Below the pieces are notes generated by a model that did no database searches, had not been told where the DNA came from, and saw nothing but the letters and a program-made list of their open reading frames with translations. The position numbers and the translations under genes are program-made. Of a stretch of DNA of 13,500 nucleotides, positions 6,466 through 12,560 are shown one piece after another. The stretch spans positions 1 through 13,500 of the forward strand of contig JACQAW010000120.1 in NCBI GenBank assembly GCA_016194725.1, in the 5' to 3' direction. Each line of letters starts with the position of its first letter. Position 1 is the stretch's first letter. The stretch comes from Deltaproteobacteria bacterium (GTDB lineage: Bacteria > Bdellovibrionota > UBA1018 > UBA923).

Positions 6466-8817
6466 ATGATAAACGAGACCGGCACCGTCTCTATTTCAAC
6501 GCGTGGTGCTCTTTTTTTGCTGCCAATATCCCCAGCAATCGTATCAGAGCGTATTCAATCTGCCTTCTCACTCCGCTGCGGAGAAGGATTGCTACACCTC
6601 GGACTCTCGGAACTTGAGACGGCCCTCCCGCACGATTTGGCTTACTGGCGCGACTTCAGTCGGATGTACTTTTCCCGACTTTGCGCACTGCCCGGGCTTT
6701 CCGAACTGGATGCCAAGGAACCCATCGTATTACCGCCGCCTCGCGAGGAGCTGGCCGCCATGACGGCTGCCGCCCCACCCATGGCGGGCGGAGAAAATCT
6801 CAACGAGCAGGTCTTGGTCGGGCTATGGGAAGCGCTTCACCTCGCCTTTCAAGACGCGCTACGGGCCAGTTCCGGCAATGTTCAAGCGTTTTTCGCAAGT
6901 CGTGGCTTGACCTGGAATCTTGTAGGACGCGTTTGTTTTCACCTTGCTGAAAACAAGGGAGACGAACACGCTCCCTTCGCGTTTCTTGCGACCTACAGCC
7001 ATCGCATTTCGGCCAAGGGCAAGGCCCAGCATCTTCCGCTGGGCAAAGCGCTTCAGGAATATGCCGACGACAAGAACAAGGCTCAGCTTCTACAACTTCT
7101 TCTGCCGGTACAAAAGGGGGCCAAGGAAAGTCACTTTCTTAAATCACTCGTCGACTCCGGCGAGATCTTTCATCCTCTGGCGTGGACGCCGCAAGAAGCG
7201 CTCAGGTTCCTGCGCGATATTCCAATTTTTGAATCATCAGGAGTGATCGTCCGCGTTCCTGATTGGTGGAAGGCAAAGAAGCCGCCGCGCCCGACCGTCT
7301 CCGTAACCGTGGGCGGTAAAAAAGCTTCAATACTTGGAATCGACTCCATGCTCGAATTTCAAGTCGAGCTGACGCTCGATGGCGAACAGCTCACCGAAAA
7401 AGAGCTTAAAGCGATTCTTTCATCGACCTCAGGGCTCGCCCTGATTCGCGGAAAATGGGTCGAGATTGACCACGAAAAGCTCACGGAAGTACTCGATCAT
7501 TGGAAGTCTGTCGAACGTGCAGCAGCCGATGGTGGCATTTCATTTATCGAGGGAATGCGCCTGCTTTCAGGTGCCTCGATAGGTGGCGCCGTGGGCAGCG
7601 CGCTAGCGGATGACGCCTCGGACTGGACGCAGGTTCGAGCGGGCGACGCACTCTCGAAACTCCTTGAACAACTAAAAGACCCCGACGGCAACCTCAAAGA
7701 GAAGGCTGATCCTGGCAAACTGCTTCAAGCCACTCTTCGCCCCTATCAACAGACCGGCGTACGTTGGCTCTGGTTTCTCAATCGCCTGGGACTCGGGGGA
7801 TGCCTGGCCGACGACATGGGCCTTGGAAAAACGATCCAGGTTATTTCGCTTTTCCTACTTTTGAAGCGTGACGGAAAGAAGGATACCGCCCCCAGTCTAC
7901 TCGTGGTACCGGCGTCGCTCATTGGCAACTGGAAGTCCGAGATGGAACGGTTCGCTCCGAGTCTGCGTTATAAGATTATACATCCCTCTGCGAATTCTAC
8001 TGCTTCGCCGCTCGCTCATGCGCCCACCGCTGATGCACTCGCTGCAATCGATCTCGTCATCACTACCTATGGATATCTCGGGCGATTGCCTTGGCTGAGT
8101 GAAACGACTTGGAACTGCATCGTGATCGACGAAGCACAGGCGATCAAGAACTCAGGCTCCAGACAAACTCGCGCGGTAAAAGCCCTCAAAGGCCGTCACC
8201 GCCTCGCCCTAACAGGCACGCCGGTTGAAAACCATCTTTCGGACCTCTGGTCGCTCTACGACTTCCTCGCTCCTGGGCTGCTGGGCACTGGAAAAGAATT
8301 CGAACGTTTCGTGAAGAGCGCGGAAAAGGGCCAATCTAACGAGCGCTATGCAGCACTTCGAGACCTCGTTCGCCCTTATCTCTTGCGGCGACTCAAGTCC
8401 GACAAGCGCATTATCGACGATCTTCCCGACAAAACTGAACTTTCGGCCTACTGCGCGCTCTCAAAGACCCAGGCAGCTCTCTATCAACAATCGGTCGAAG
8501 AACTGGCAAAGAAGCTCAAGACCGCCGATGGCATCCAGCGCCGGGGCATTGTGCTGTCTTACCTCATGCGCTTCAAGCAGATATGCAACCATCCTTCGCA
8601 ATGGCTGGCCGACAATCGCTATCAGCCGGCCGACAGCGGCAAATTCACGCGTCTTCGTGAAATCGTCGAGGAGATCGCGGCAAAACAGGAAAAGGTTCTC
8701 GTCTTTACGCAGTTTCGCGAGATGACAGACCCCCTCTCGCGCTTTCTCACGGAAGTATTCGGACGACCAGCTTCACGACCCGTTTACTGCCCGCCGCATG
8801 ACTTTCCTGAATCTTGA
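6466..8817 (+). pseudogene. SNF2-family (SWI2/SNF2, DUF3670-type) ATPase, truncated in the C-terminal helicase domain
   Basis: A 783-codon frame for a DNA translocase of the SNF2 superfamily. The N-terminal half resembles the helicase-associated domain of bacterial SNF2 proteins (around residues 290-350, LGIDSMLEFQVELTLDGEQL and RGKWVEID). The ATPase core follows: LRPYQQTGVRWL (about 424-435), Walker A in LADDMGLGKTIQ (about 447-458), motif Ia LLVVPASLIGNW, motif II DEAQ (555-558) and motif III LTGTPVEN (582-589). The second RecA lobe begins with VLVFTQFREMTDPLSRFLTEVFGRP and then stops resembling the family at about 8770. The remaining 15 codons are antisense AbiEii sequence. Motifs IV-VI, including the arginine finger, are missing, so ATP hydrolysis should be lost. 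The ATG at 6466 follows the upstream stop by 32 bases with only a weak ribosome site. Full-length relatives are roughly 150-200 residues longer. Confidence 0.88.
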
Positions 8818-9067
8818 TCATTTTGTGAGCCTTGCGAATTACCACCGCGATCCGAGTCAATGCTGCGCTGATATTTTCAAGAGCGGTGTTTCGATCTTCA
8901 AGCGGCAGATAAGTGAGATCGATATCGACTGACAGCCGCGGCATGTTTCTAACAAAGAAATTAATCGCAGTGCCACCCTTCAACGCGAAACATCGCTCAG
9001 TCGCAACAAAGGGAATCATTCGCAACATCAGATCTGCTTGTTTAAAGAATATGGTGTCGCGGTTCAT
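8747..9067 (-). pseudogene. AbiEii-family nucleotidyltransferase toxin, C-terminally truncated
   Basis: This 106-codon frame is the N-terminal third of an AbiEii/AbiGii-type toxin of the type IV AbiE toxin-antitoxin system, a nucleotidyltransferase of the DNA polymerase beta fold. It contains FALKGGTAINFF (about 27-38), the GG-x-A nucleotide-binding signature, and RLSVDIDLTY with the metal-binding D48/D50 pair. Homology runs to KRVVKLVVR (residue 103) and then ends; the last three codons are antisense SNF2 sequence. Family members are roughly 280-300 residues, so the C-terminal two thirds are gone. The start overlaps the AbiEi stop by four bases (ATGA), the normal operon arrangement. It is very probably inactive. 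Confidence 0.85.
8759..8770. other. deletion junction joining SNF2 and AbiEii genes
   Basis: Across these bases both reading directions still match their families: the plus frame gives FGRP of the SNF2 second lobe and the minus frame gives LVVR of AbiEii. Beyond them each frame leaves its family. The shared run of about ten bases (CGGACGACCA) is therefore the likely microhomology at which DNA between the two genes was lost. Confidence 0.65.
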
Positions 9068-9837
9068 TTACCCACCTGCCGAGGAAGCGTGATCTGATAT
9101 TTGGGATCGAGCACGCCCCCTGAAACGATCATGCGCTTGCCCTTGCCTAGCTGCACTTTAGAGAGATCGAGCTTCTTTAACCAGGCATGATTGCATCGCT
9201 CAGCGAGTGCAAGAAAAAGCCGCTTGGCTTTGATCGATCGGCAACACTCTAAAAGTTCCTGCACAAGCTTTGGTCTTAAAGTCGCAAGCCCTTCTATCAG
9301 TAAAAGAGCCTCTTCGACGCTTTGTTCCCCCGGTGTTAAATGCAGGACTTCGAGAATAGCCCGCTCGGGAGAAGAAATTTGAATCGAAAATGCATCATAA
9401 GAATGAGAGGTAAGTCCCAGGCCGGGCTTGCCATCAAACAGCTGCGGCATCTTATATGAAACTCGCCTCTTCCAGTCGTGTTTCAGAAACCAGCCTGGCG
9501 GCTTCTCATCGGCGGAGCCGAATAGGTAAAGGTAGGCCCCCTCGCCGATTGCAGCAAAATGCCCAAGCCCCTTGAGTTCGAGTGCGGTCTTCCCGCCCAC
9601 GTGAATCGAAAGACCAAGTTGCTGTTGAAAAGCATGAACACCGCCGGGCCAATCCACGGTATCATTCAAACGAGTATAGGCTCCGCGGCCTACCCGCTTT
9701 ACCCAGCCTGCACGCTCGTACTGGTAGGCCAGCTGCTGGTAGACACCTAACTTTTCTAGCCACGGAACCACGGCCACCGTACCCGGAGGCCATGTTTTTA
9801 AAAGTGAGTTTAGTTTACTATTTTTTTCACCAGCCAT
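9064..9837 (-). CDS. AbiEi-family antitoxin / transcriptional regulator
   Basis: A 257-residue antitoxin of the type IV AbiE system. The N-terminus (residues about 8-60) is a winged helix-turn-helix: SLLKTWPPGTVAVVPWLEKL, then LAYQYERAGWVKRVGRGAY, where the GRGAY wing is typical of AbiEi. The rest is the C-terminal antitoxin domain (GGKTALELKGLGHF, SPERAILEVL). In characterised AbiE systems this protein binds inverted repeats to repress its operon and counters AbiEii without stable binding. The frame is open for 17 further codons, but ATG 9837 is preferred because a strong promoter overlaps the longer version and translation there gives a normal AbiEi N-terminus. The gene looks intact, while its toxin partner is truncated. 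Confidence 0.85.
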   Translation of the reverse strand: MAGEKNSKLNSLLKTWPPGTVAVVPWLEKLGVYQQLAYQYERAGWVKRVGRGAYTRLNDTVDWPGGVHAFQQQLGLSIHVGGKTALELKGLGHFAAIGEGAYLYLFGSADEKPPGWFLKHDWKRRVSYKMPQLFDGKPGLGLTSHSYDAFSIQISSPERAILEVLHLTPGEQSVEEALLLIEGLATLRPKLVQELLECCRSIKAKRLFLALAERCNHAWLKKLDLSKVQLGKGKRMIVSGGVLDPKYQITLPRQVGK

Positions 9838-9844
9838 ACTTGTG

Positions 9845-9872
9845 ATTATACATATATAGCGAACTAAATCAA
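9845..9872 (-). promoter_or_regulatory. promoter of abiEi, probably giving a leaderless mRNA
   Basis: Read on the minus strand, TTGATT (9867-9872) and a consensus TATAAT (9845-9850) are separated by 16 bases. The ATG at 9837 begins seven bases after the -10 box, so transcription would start at or within a base or two of the start codon. No Shine-Dalgarno is visible, which agrees with a leaderless transcript. Confidence 0.6.
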
Positions 9873-9887
9873 GCCTACGGTTTATCA

Positions 9888-9928
9888 TATAACCAAAATC
9901 ACCAATATCATTGGTGATTTTGGTTATA
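9888..9928. repeat. 41-base near-perfect palindrome upstream of abiEi (candidate operator)
   Basis: TATAACCAAAATCACCAAT (9888-9906) and its exact reverse complement (9910-9928) flank a three-base loop ATC, giving 19 paired positions without mismatch. It lies 15 bases upstream of the abiEi -35 box. AbiEi proteins are known to bind inverted repeats near their promoter, so an operator is the leading idea. A transcription terminator is less likely because no T-run follows on either strand. It could also be a remnant end of a small mobile element. Confidence 0.75.
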
Positions 9929-9982
9929 CAGTAAACTCAAAGACCCCGCCTCGAAGAGCCGCAATTTCTCATCAAGTGCCTC

Positions 9983-10352
9983 TTAGCCCTGCGAGCAACG
10001 ACTTTTCTTGAAGAAGTCATCGGTTCCCCCATAAATCTGCACAATTTCACACCCGCAACGGCTACAGGTGGCGTCCACGACTCCAAAAATGGTCGCAGGC
10101 TGCCGCTGCATGGAAATCGACTGCATGTTTTGAGTTGGATCTAGGGGATTTTCTTTACAGCCGGAAGCTTTATCCGGCACGATCGGCAAGGAAAGTGGTT
10201 GAGAGTTCGGAGTTTTCCGCCGATCGCGAAGCTCCTGCTGGCGATCTCGGTGATTTTGACGGCCATAGGGCGTTGATTCGTTTTTGCGTCGGGCTGCGCG
10301 CCCACCTAAATTTAGTGCCGAAATCCCTGGGTCAACATTTTCTATGGATGAG
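9983..10352 (-). pseudogene. start-less open frame with zinc-ribbon-like cysteines (possible gene remnant)
   Basis: This minus frame is open for about 120 codons but has no ATG, GTG or TTG in its first half; the first start codon is a TTG at 10189. The upper part is basic and polar (ARRKNESTPYGRQNHRDRQQ is representative). The lower part contains GVVDATCSRCGCEIVQIYGG and ends KKSRCSQG, with a CxxCxC cluster and a further cysteine that could bind zinc. No ribosome-binding site is seen. I do not recognise a family. It may be the 3' part of a gene whose beginning was lost when the RelE/AbrB pair arrived (that toxin stops at 10342), or it may be noncoding. Confidence 0.3.
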
Positions 10353-10638
10353 ATGTAACGGCGACTATCGTGATGACGTTCTTACCCGGACCATAGTGCC
10401 AGAAAATGCGATAGGCGGCGGCAGTCTTGTTTTCAGCGTAGGCTTCAAAAACCTCTTCGCCGTTCTCTCCGACAAGAGATGAGTATTTGTGTGTGTTTAG
10501 GCCAGGGTGGCGCGGATTGACTTCGAGGTAGCCGAGAGCCTTACGAACCGCCTTGAGGCGTTTTTCGAGCCCTTTGTCTTTTTCGAGCGTAAGTAAATTG
10601 GTGTCGGCTTCCTGTGTGAATTTCAGCTCGAAGGACAT
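10342..10638 (-). CDS. RelE/ParE-superfamily toxin
   Basis: A 98-residue toxin of the RelE/ParE fold. It starts FELKFTQEADTNLLTLEKD, the first strand and long helical hairpin. It continues with GEEVFEAYAENKTAAAYRIFW, where the central strands carry the R and Y/F residues often used for catalysis or target contact, and ends ITIVAVTSHP. RelE-type members cut mRNA at the ribosome, while ParE-type members poison gyrase; the sequence does not tell which. It begins six bases after the antitoxin stop, and the pair forms one minus-strand operon in the usual antitoxin-first order. A weak ribosome site suggests translational coupling to the antitoxin. Confidence 0.8.
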   Translation of the reverse strand: MSFELKFTQEADTNLLTLEKDKGLEKRLKAVRKALGYLEVNPRHPGLNTHKYSSLVGENGEEVFEAYAENKTAAAYRIFWHYGPGKNVITIVAVTSHP

Positions 10639-10644
10639 TTCAGG

Positions 10645-10932
10645 TCATTCATCTTTCTCGCCAGCGAACTTGGCAAACGAGCCACGAGACCGAACTTCGC
10701 CCCTCGCGGATTGGGCGAGGCCGGTTTTCACGCTTTCGAGCGCGCGCTTGTTCTCAAAAAGCCACTTCTCGCGCGCGGGAATTTCGACCATAGGCTCTAA
10801 GAGGAAAGCGCCGCCCGGCTGCTCGGACACGAGAAAGCTACTGACTCCCTCGGCGAGCTTACCCAGCGTGATCCGGCCCTTTGAATCCGGTCTGACTTGG
10901 ACTGTCTTTTTGATGGCGGATGATCGTGACAT
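10645..10932 (-). CDS. AbrB-like antitoxin of the RelE/ParE toxin
   Basis: A 95-residue protein. Residues about 10-48 (VQVRPDSKGRITLGKLAEGV and the following FLLEP strand) fit the swapped-hairpin AbrB/MazE-type DNA-binding fold. The charged C-terminal half (EKWLFENKRALESVKTGLAQ) would wrap the toxin. It is probably an autorepressor. ATG 10932 is chosen because GGAG lies seven bases upstream; a longer frame to 10962 has no support. The pairing with the downstream toxin rests on six-base spacing and size. The fold assignment is a motif reading and moderately sure. Confidence 0.7.
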   Translation of the reverse strand: MSRSSAIKKTVQVRPDSKGRITLGKLAEGVSSFLVSEQPGGAFLLEPMVEIPAREKWLFENKRALESVKTGLAQSARGEVRSRGSFAKFAGEKDE

Positions 10933-11200
10933 GCTTAGACTCCTAAATCTTATTATCTCCAAAAGTGGGCAATAAGTAAAGTGGGATTCATATCACTTCC
11001 CACCTGTCTATAAGTACCTATTATAAAGGGTATTTATGCGAATCGAAGGATCAACGAGCTTGCGACCTTCAAGCTGCCCCTTATCGGCGGAATAATGAGA
11101 AGTCTTGAGTCCAAAATATTCTAGCTCAGGCGGCTATATTCCTTATTTTACTGTATAATTTTAATCAAGTATTAATTTTTTTGGGGGCTTTGGAACGCCG
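10933..11200. other. intergenic region: antitoxin leader with possible leader ORF, then an AT-rich stretch
   Basis: No sizeable gene is seen. On the minus strand a TATAAT box (11020-11025) could drive the AbrB-like antitoxin, giving a leader of about 80 bases. Within it a 12-codon ORF (10953-10991) begins after a GGAAG site and ends 20 bases before the antitoxin start. On the plus strand a 19-codon ORF (11036-11095) follows AAAGGG. The stretch 11130-11182 is AT-rich and holds a TATAAT (11154-11159) that could serve the small ORF at 11201. All of these are weak. Confidence 0.35.
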
Positions 11201-11362
11201 ATGGGGGAACGTGTCTCTTTTCGAATCACTAGACCAAACTTGCTGGAATCGCGTCTTGATCTCCGATTGGGCTGCCTTCTCGTTTCGATTGTAGCCGGGC
11301 TACTGATGCCCTTCAGCTTGTACGCCGACGACAAAGGAGAACCCTTCCCGTTTTTTGGGTGA
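11201..11362 (+). CDS. 53-residue signal-peptide-like ORF (probable remnant of an exported protein)
   Basis: An ATG at 11201 opens 53 codons. The N-terminus is basic (MGERVSFRITRPNLLESRLD), followed by a hydrophobic core GCLLVSIVAGLLMPFSLYA and then DDKGEPFPFFG and a stop. The L-Y-A before DD is a plausible signal peptidase site, so this looks like the export signal of a protein whose mature part is missing. The 3' end of the frame is antisense to the merR remnant at 11313-11432, so the mature part was probably lost at a deletion scar around 11340-11370. A TATAAT lies about 42 bases upstream. The ribosome site is poor. Confidence 0.4.
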   Translation: MGERVSFRITRPNLLESRLDLRLGCLLVSIVAGLLMPFSLYADDKGEPFPFFG

Positions 11363-11432
11363 AGGGTATTCCCGCCTGCTTTGCGACCTGTCCGATAGTC
11401 ATCGTTTCCTGAGGATTGTTTTCAGTTTTCAT
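11313..11432 (-). pseudogene. 5' remnant of a MerR-family metal-responsive regulator gene
   Basis: ATG 11432 opens 39 codons beginning MKTENNPQETMTIGQVAKQA-GI. The TIGQVAKQAGI block is the first helix and turn of the MerR-family winged HTH, normally followed by the VETIRYYER recognition region. Here the sequence departs after GIP (about 11366), and the frame stops at 11313. A weak purine site (AAGGCGG) precedes the ATG, and a MerR-type promoter lies immediately upstream on the same strand, which strongly supports the identity. The effector domain is entirely absent, so no function is expected. Confidence 0.6.
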
Positions 11433-11456
11433 TGGCCCGCCTTTTGATCTGATTTG

Positions 11457-11488
11457 CGTCTACACCCTGTACCATACTACAGAGTCAA
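11457..11488 (-). promoter_or_regulatory. MerR-type (CadR/ZntR/PbrR-like) metal-inducible promoter and operator
   Basis: On the minus strand -35 TTGACT (11483-11488) and -10 TAGACG (11457-11462) are separated by 20 bases, the overlong spacer that MerR-family activators untwist. In the spacer ACCCTGTA (11464-11471) and TACAGAGT (11478-11485) form a dyad with one mismatch, centred as in zinc/cadmium/lead MerR-type operators. The predicted start point is about 18 bases upstream of the merR remnant ATG, so the regulator was autoregulated at the head of its operon. Confidence 0.75.
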
Positions 11489-11601
11489 GTGGTCTATAAC
11501 GGGGCTATTGCGCGACGCACAAGCCTGGCTAGCGACACCAGACCCTGTGTCATCCTGACGGCAGCCAAGAACCCGTACAGGGCAGCCTGACTACCCCAGC
11601 T
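11489..11601. other. intergenic stretch between the MerR promoter and the RHH/PIN operon
   Basis: No convincing ORF, repeat or RNA structure is seen here. The 5' half is upstream DNA of the metal promoter and the 3' half abuts the -35 box of the next operon. Confidence 0.4.
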
Positions 11602-11637
11602 TTGACATACCAACATATATATGTCATTATGTCGGTA
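11602..11637 (+). promoter_or_regulatory. promoter with palindromic operator of the RHH/PIN operon
   Basis: TTGACA (11602-11607) and CATTAT (11625-11630) are 17 bases apart. Between and around them are a perfect 12-base palindrome ACATATATATGT (11613-11624) and a longer imperfect inverted repeat, TACCAACATA (11608-11617) with TATGTCGGTA (11628-11637), nine of ten positions paired. These cover the promoter exactly where a ribbon-helix-helix antitoxin would bind to autorepress. Confidence 0.65.
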
Positions 11638-11650
11638 TCAGGAGGTTCAC

Positions 11651-11926
11651 ATGCTCAAACGCACCACCGTCTATTTAGAGGAAACTGAAGTCGAAACGTT
11701 AAAGAAAATTTCCTTCATTCAAAGCGTATCAATGGCGGAGCTGATTCGTCGTGGGATACAAGAACTCTGTAAGACCTTTTCCAAAGAGCAAAAGGAAGCC
11801 CTCTCGGCCCTTGGTGACATTAAAGATGGCGCAAAAAAGGCGGGTATCACCTCAAAGACGGCCATGAGTGCGGCGCTGAAGGCACAGAAAGAAGCTAGAC
11901 GTGAGCGTAAAGCGGTTCGTCGTTGA
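11651..11926 (+). CDS. ribbon-helix-helix (CopG/Arc-type) antitoxin
   Basis: A 91-residue protein with an N-terminal ribbon-helix-helix domain: strand KRTTVYLEE (about 3-11), helix EVETLKKISFIQ, turn with SVS, then helix MAELIRRGIQEL. This fold binds DNA as a dimer. The lysine/alanine-rich C-terminal tail (KAQKEARRERKAVRR) is likely the toxin-binding part. ATG 11651 is chosen because AGGAGG (11640-11645) lies directly upstream; a GTG/ATG start ten codons earlier would read through the promoter. The palindromes over the promoter imply autorepression. Its end overlaps the PIN toxin start by 26 bases. Confidence 0.85.
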   Translation: MLKRTTVYLEETEVETLKKISFIQSVSMAELIRRGIQELCKTFSKEQKEALSALGDIKDGAKKAGITSKTAMSAALKAQKEARRERKAVRR

Positions 11927-12317
11927 TACGAATGTAGTTGTAAGCGCCCTGACGGCTGGCGGAACTCCACAAAAAGTCATTCAAGCTTGGATTACCGGCG
12001 AATTTTTAGCCCTCATGAGCATCGAGCTGCAAAATGAAATCAACACCGTTCTCAGCCGCTCAAAGTTGGCGCCCTTTGACCGGCAGCGACGGATATTGCT
12101 CGGCACCCTATTCAATCAAGCACTCATGGTTTTAGCCAAGCGCATTCCCAAAGCGGTGTTCCCCGATAAAGACGACCACTTCTTGTACGAGCTTGCCGTA
12201 ACGGGTCAGGCTTCCGCAATTGTTACCGGCGATAAGCCACTTCTGAGAATGAAGAAATGTTCTGGAATCGAAATCCTCAACCCCGACCAATTATGCAAGA
12301 AACTCAGGATAAAATGA
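11901..12317 (+). CDS. PIN-domain toxin (VapC-like / COG1569-type ribonuclease)
   Basis: A 138-residue PIN-domain nuclease. The acidic metal-binding residues are all visible: D9 in VVDTNV, E46 in LQNEINTVL, the D89/D91/D92 cluster in FPDKDDHFLYELA, and D111 in IVTGDKPLL. Such toxins cleave RNA, often tRNA or rRNA, in the cytoplasm; the target here is unknown. The start is a GTG at 11901 inside the antitoxin gene, with AAAGAAG upstream, giving a 26-base overlap and translational coupling. Length and motifs match the 'putative toxin component, PIN family' group rather than classic shorter VapC. The gene appears intact. Confidence 0.88.
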   Translation: MSVKRFVVDTNVVVSALTAGGTPQKVIQAWITGEFLALMSIELQNEINTVLSRSKLAPFDRQRRILLGTLFNQALMVLAKRIPKAVFPDKDDHFLYELAVTGQASAIVTGDKPLLRMKKCSGIEILNPDQLCKKLRIK

Positions 12318-12392
12318 GCGGGTCGGCTCCGAAGTCCCTACTTTGCCCTATGGGTAGGTGCCCCCAAGGAACTAATGAATCCGCTTTCGTGT

Positions 12393-12560
12393 CTATTTCA
12401 CTGGTAGCAGCAGCGGACGCCCCCACGCCGATGCTCGGGAGTCGTGGACCAACTGAATCTGAGCCACCCGGACGGCGTGCAGAATCTGTGGCAGCCGCCC
12501 TGTCGAGACAGCCAACACAGCGAGTGTGGCGGCGATTTGAATCAGTTTGTCGATTCCCAT
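12393..12560 (-). CDS. 55-residue small protein coupled to the recombinase-domain protein
   Basis: An ATG at 12560 opens 55 codons: MGIDKLIQIAATLAVLAVST, then a basic stretch ending in LLLPVK. The hydrophobic run IAATLAVLAV (about residues 9-18) with polar flanks could be a short membrane or amphipathic helix. The start overlaps the stop of the upstream gene by 19 bases and is preceded by GAGG at seven bases, a good ribosome site inside the upstream coding sequence. This strongly suggests a real, cotranscribed micro-gene. No family is recognised. Confidence 0.5.
   Translation of the reverse strand: MGIDKLIQIAATLAVLAVSTGRLPQILHAVRVAQIQLVHDSRASAWGRPLLLPVK

Noticed and set aside
9888..9928. CRISPR-like repeat
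   Set aside because: A single palindrome without regularly spaced copies or spacers; no cas genes in the window.
10135..10482. 115-codon plus-strand open frame
   Set aside because: It overlaps the RelE toxin and the minus-strand open frame, has no ribosome site and no recognisable motif; taken as a shadow.
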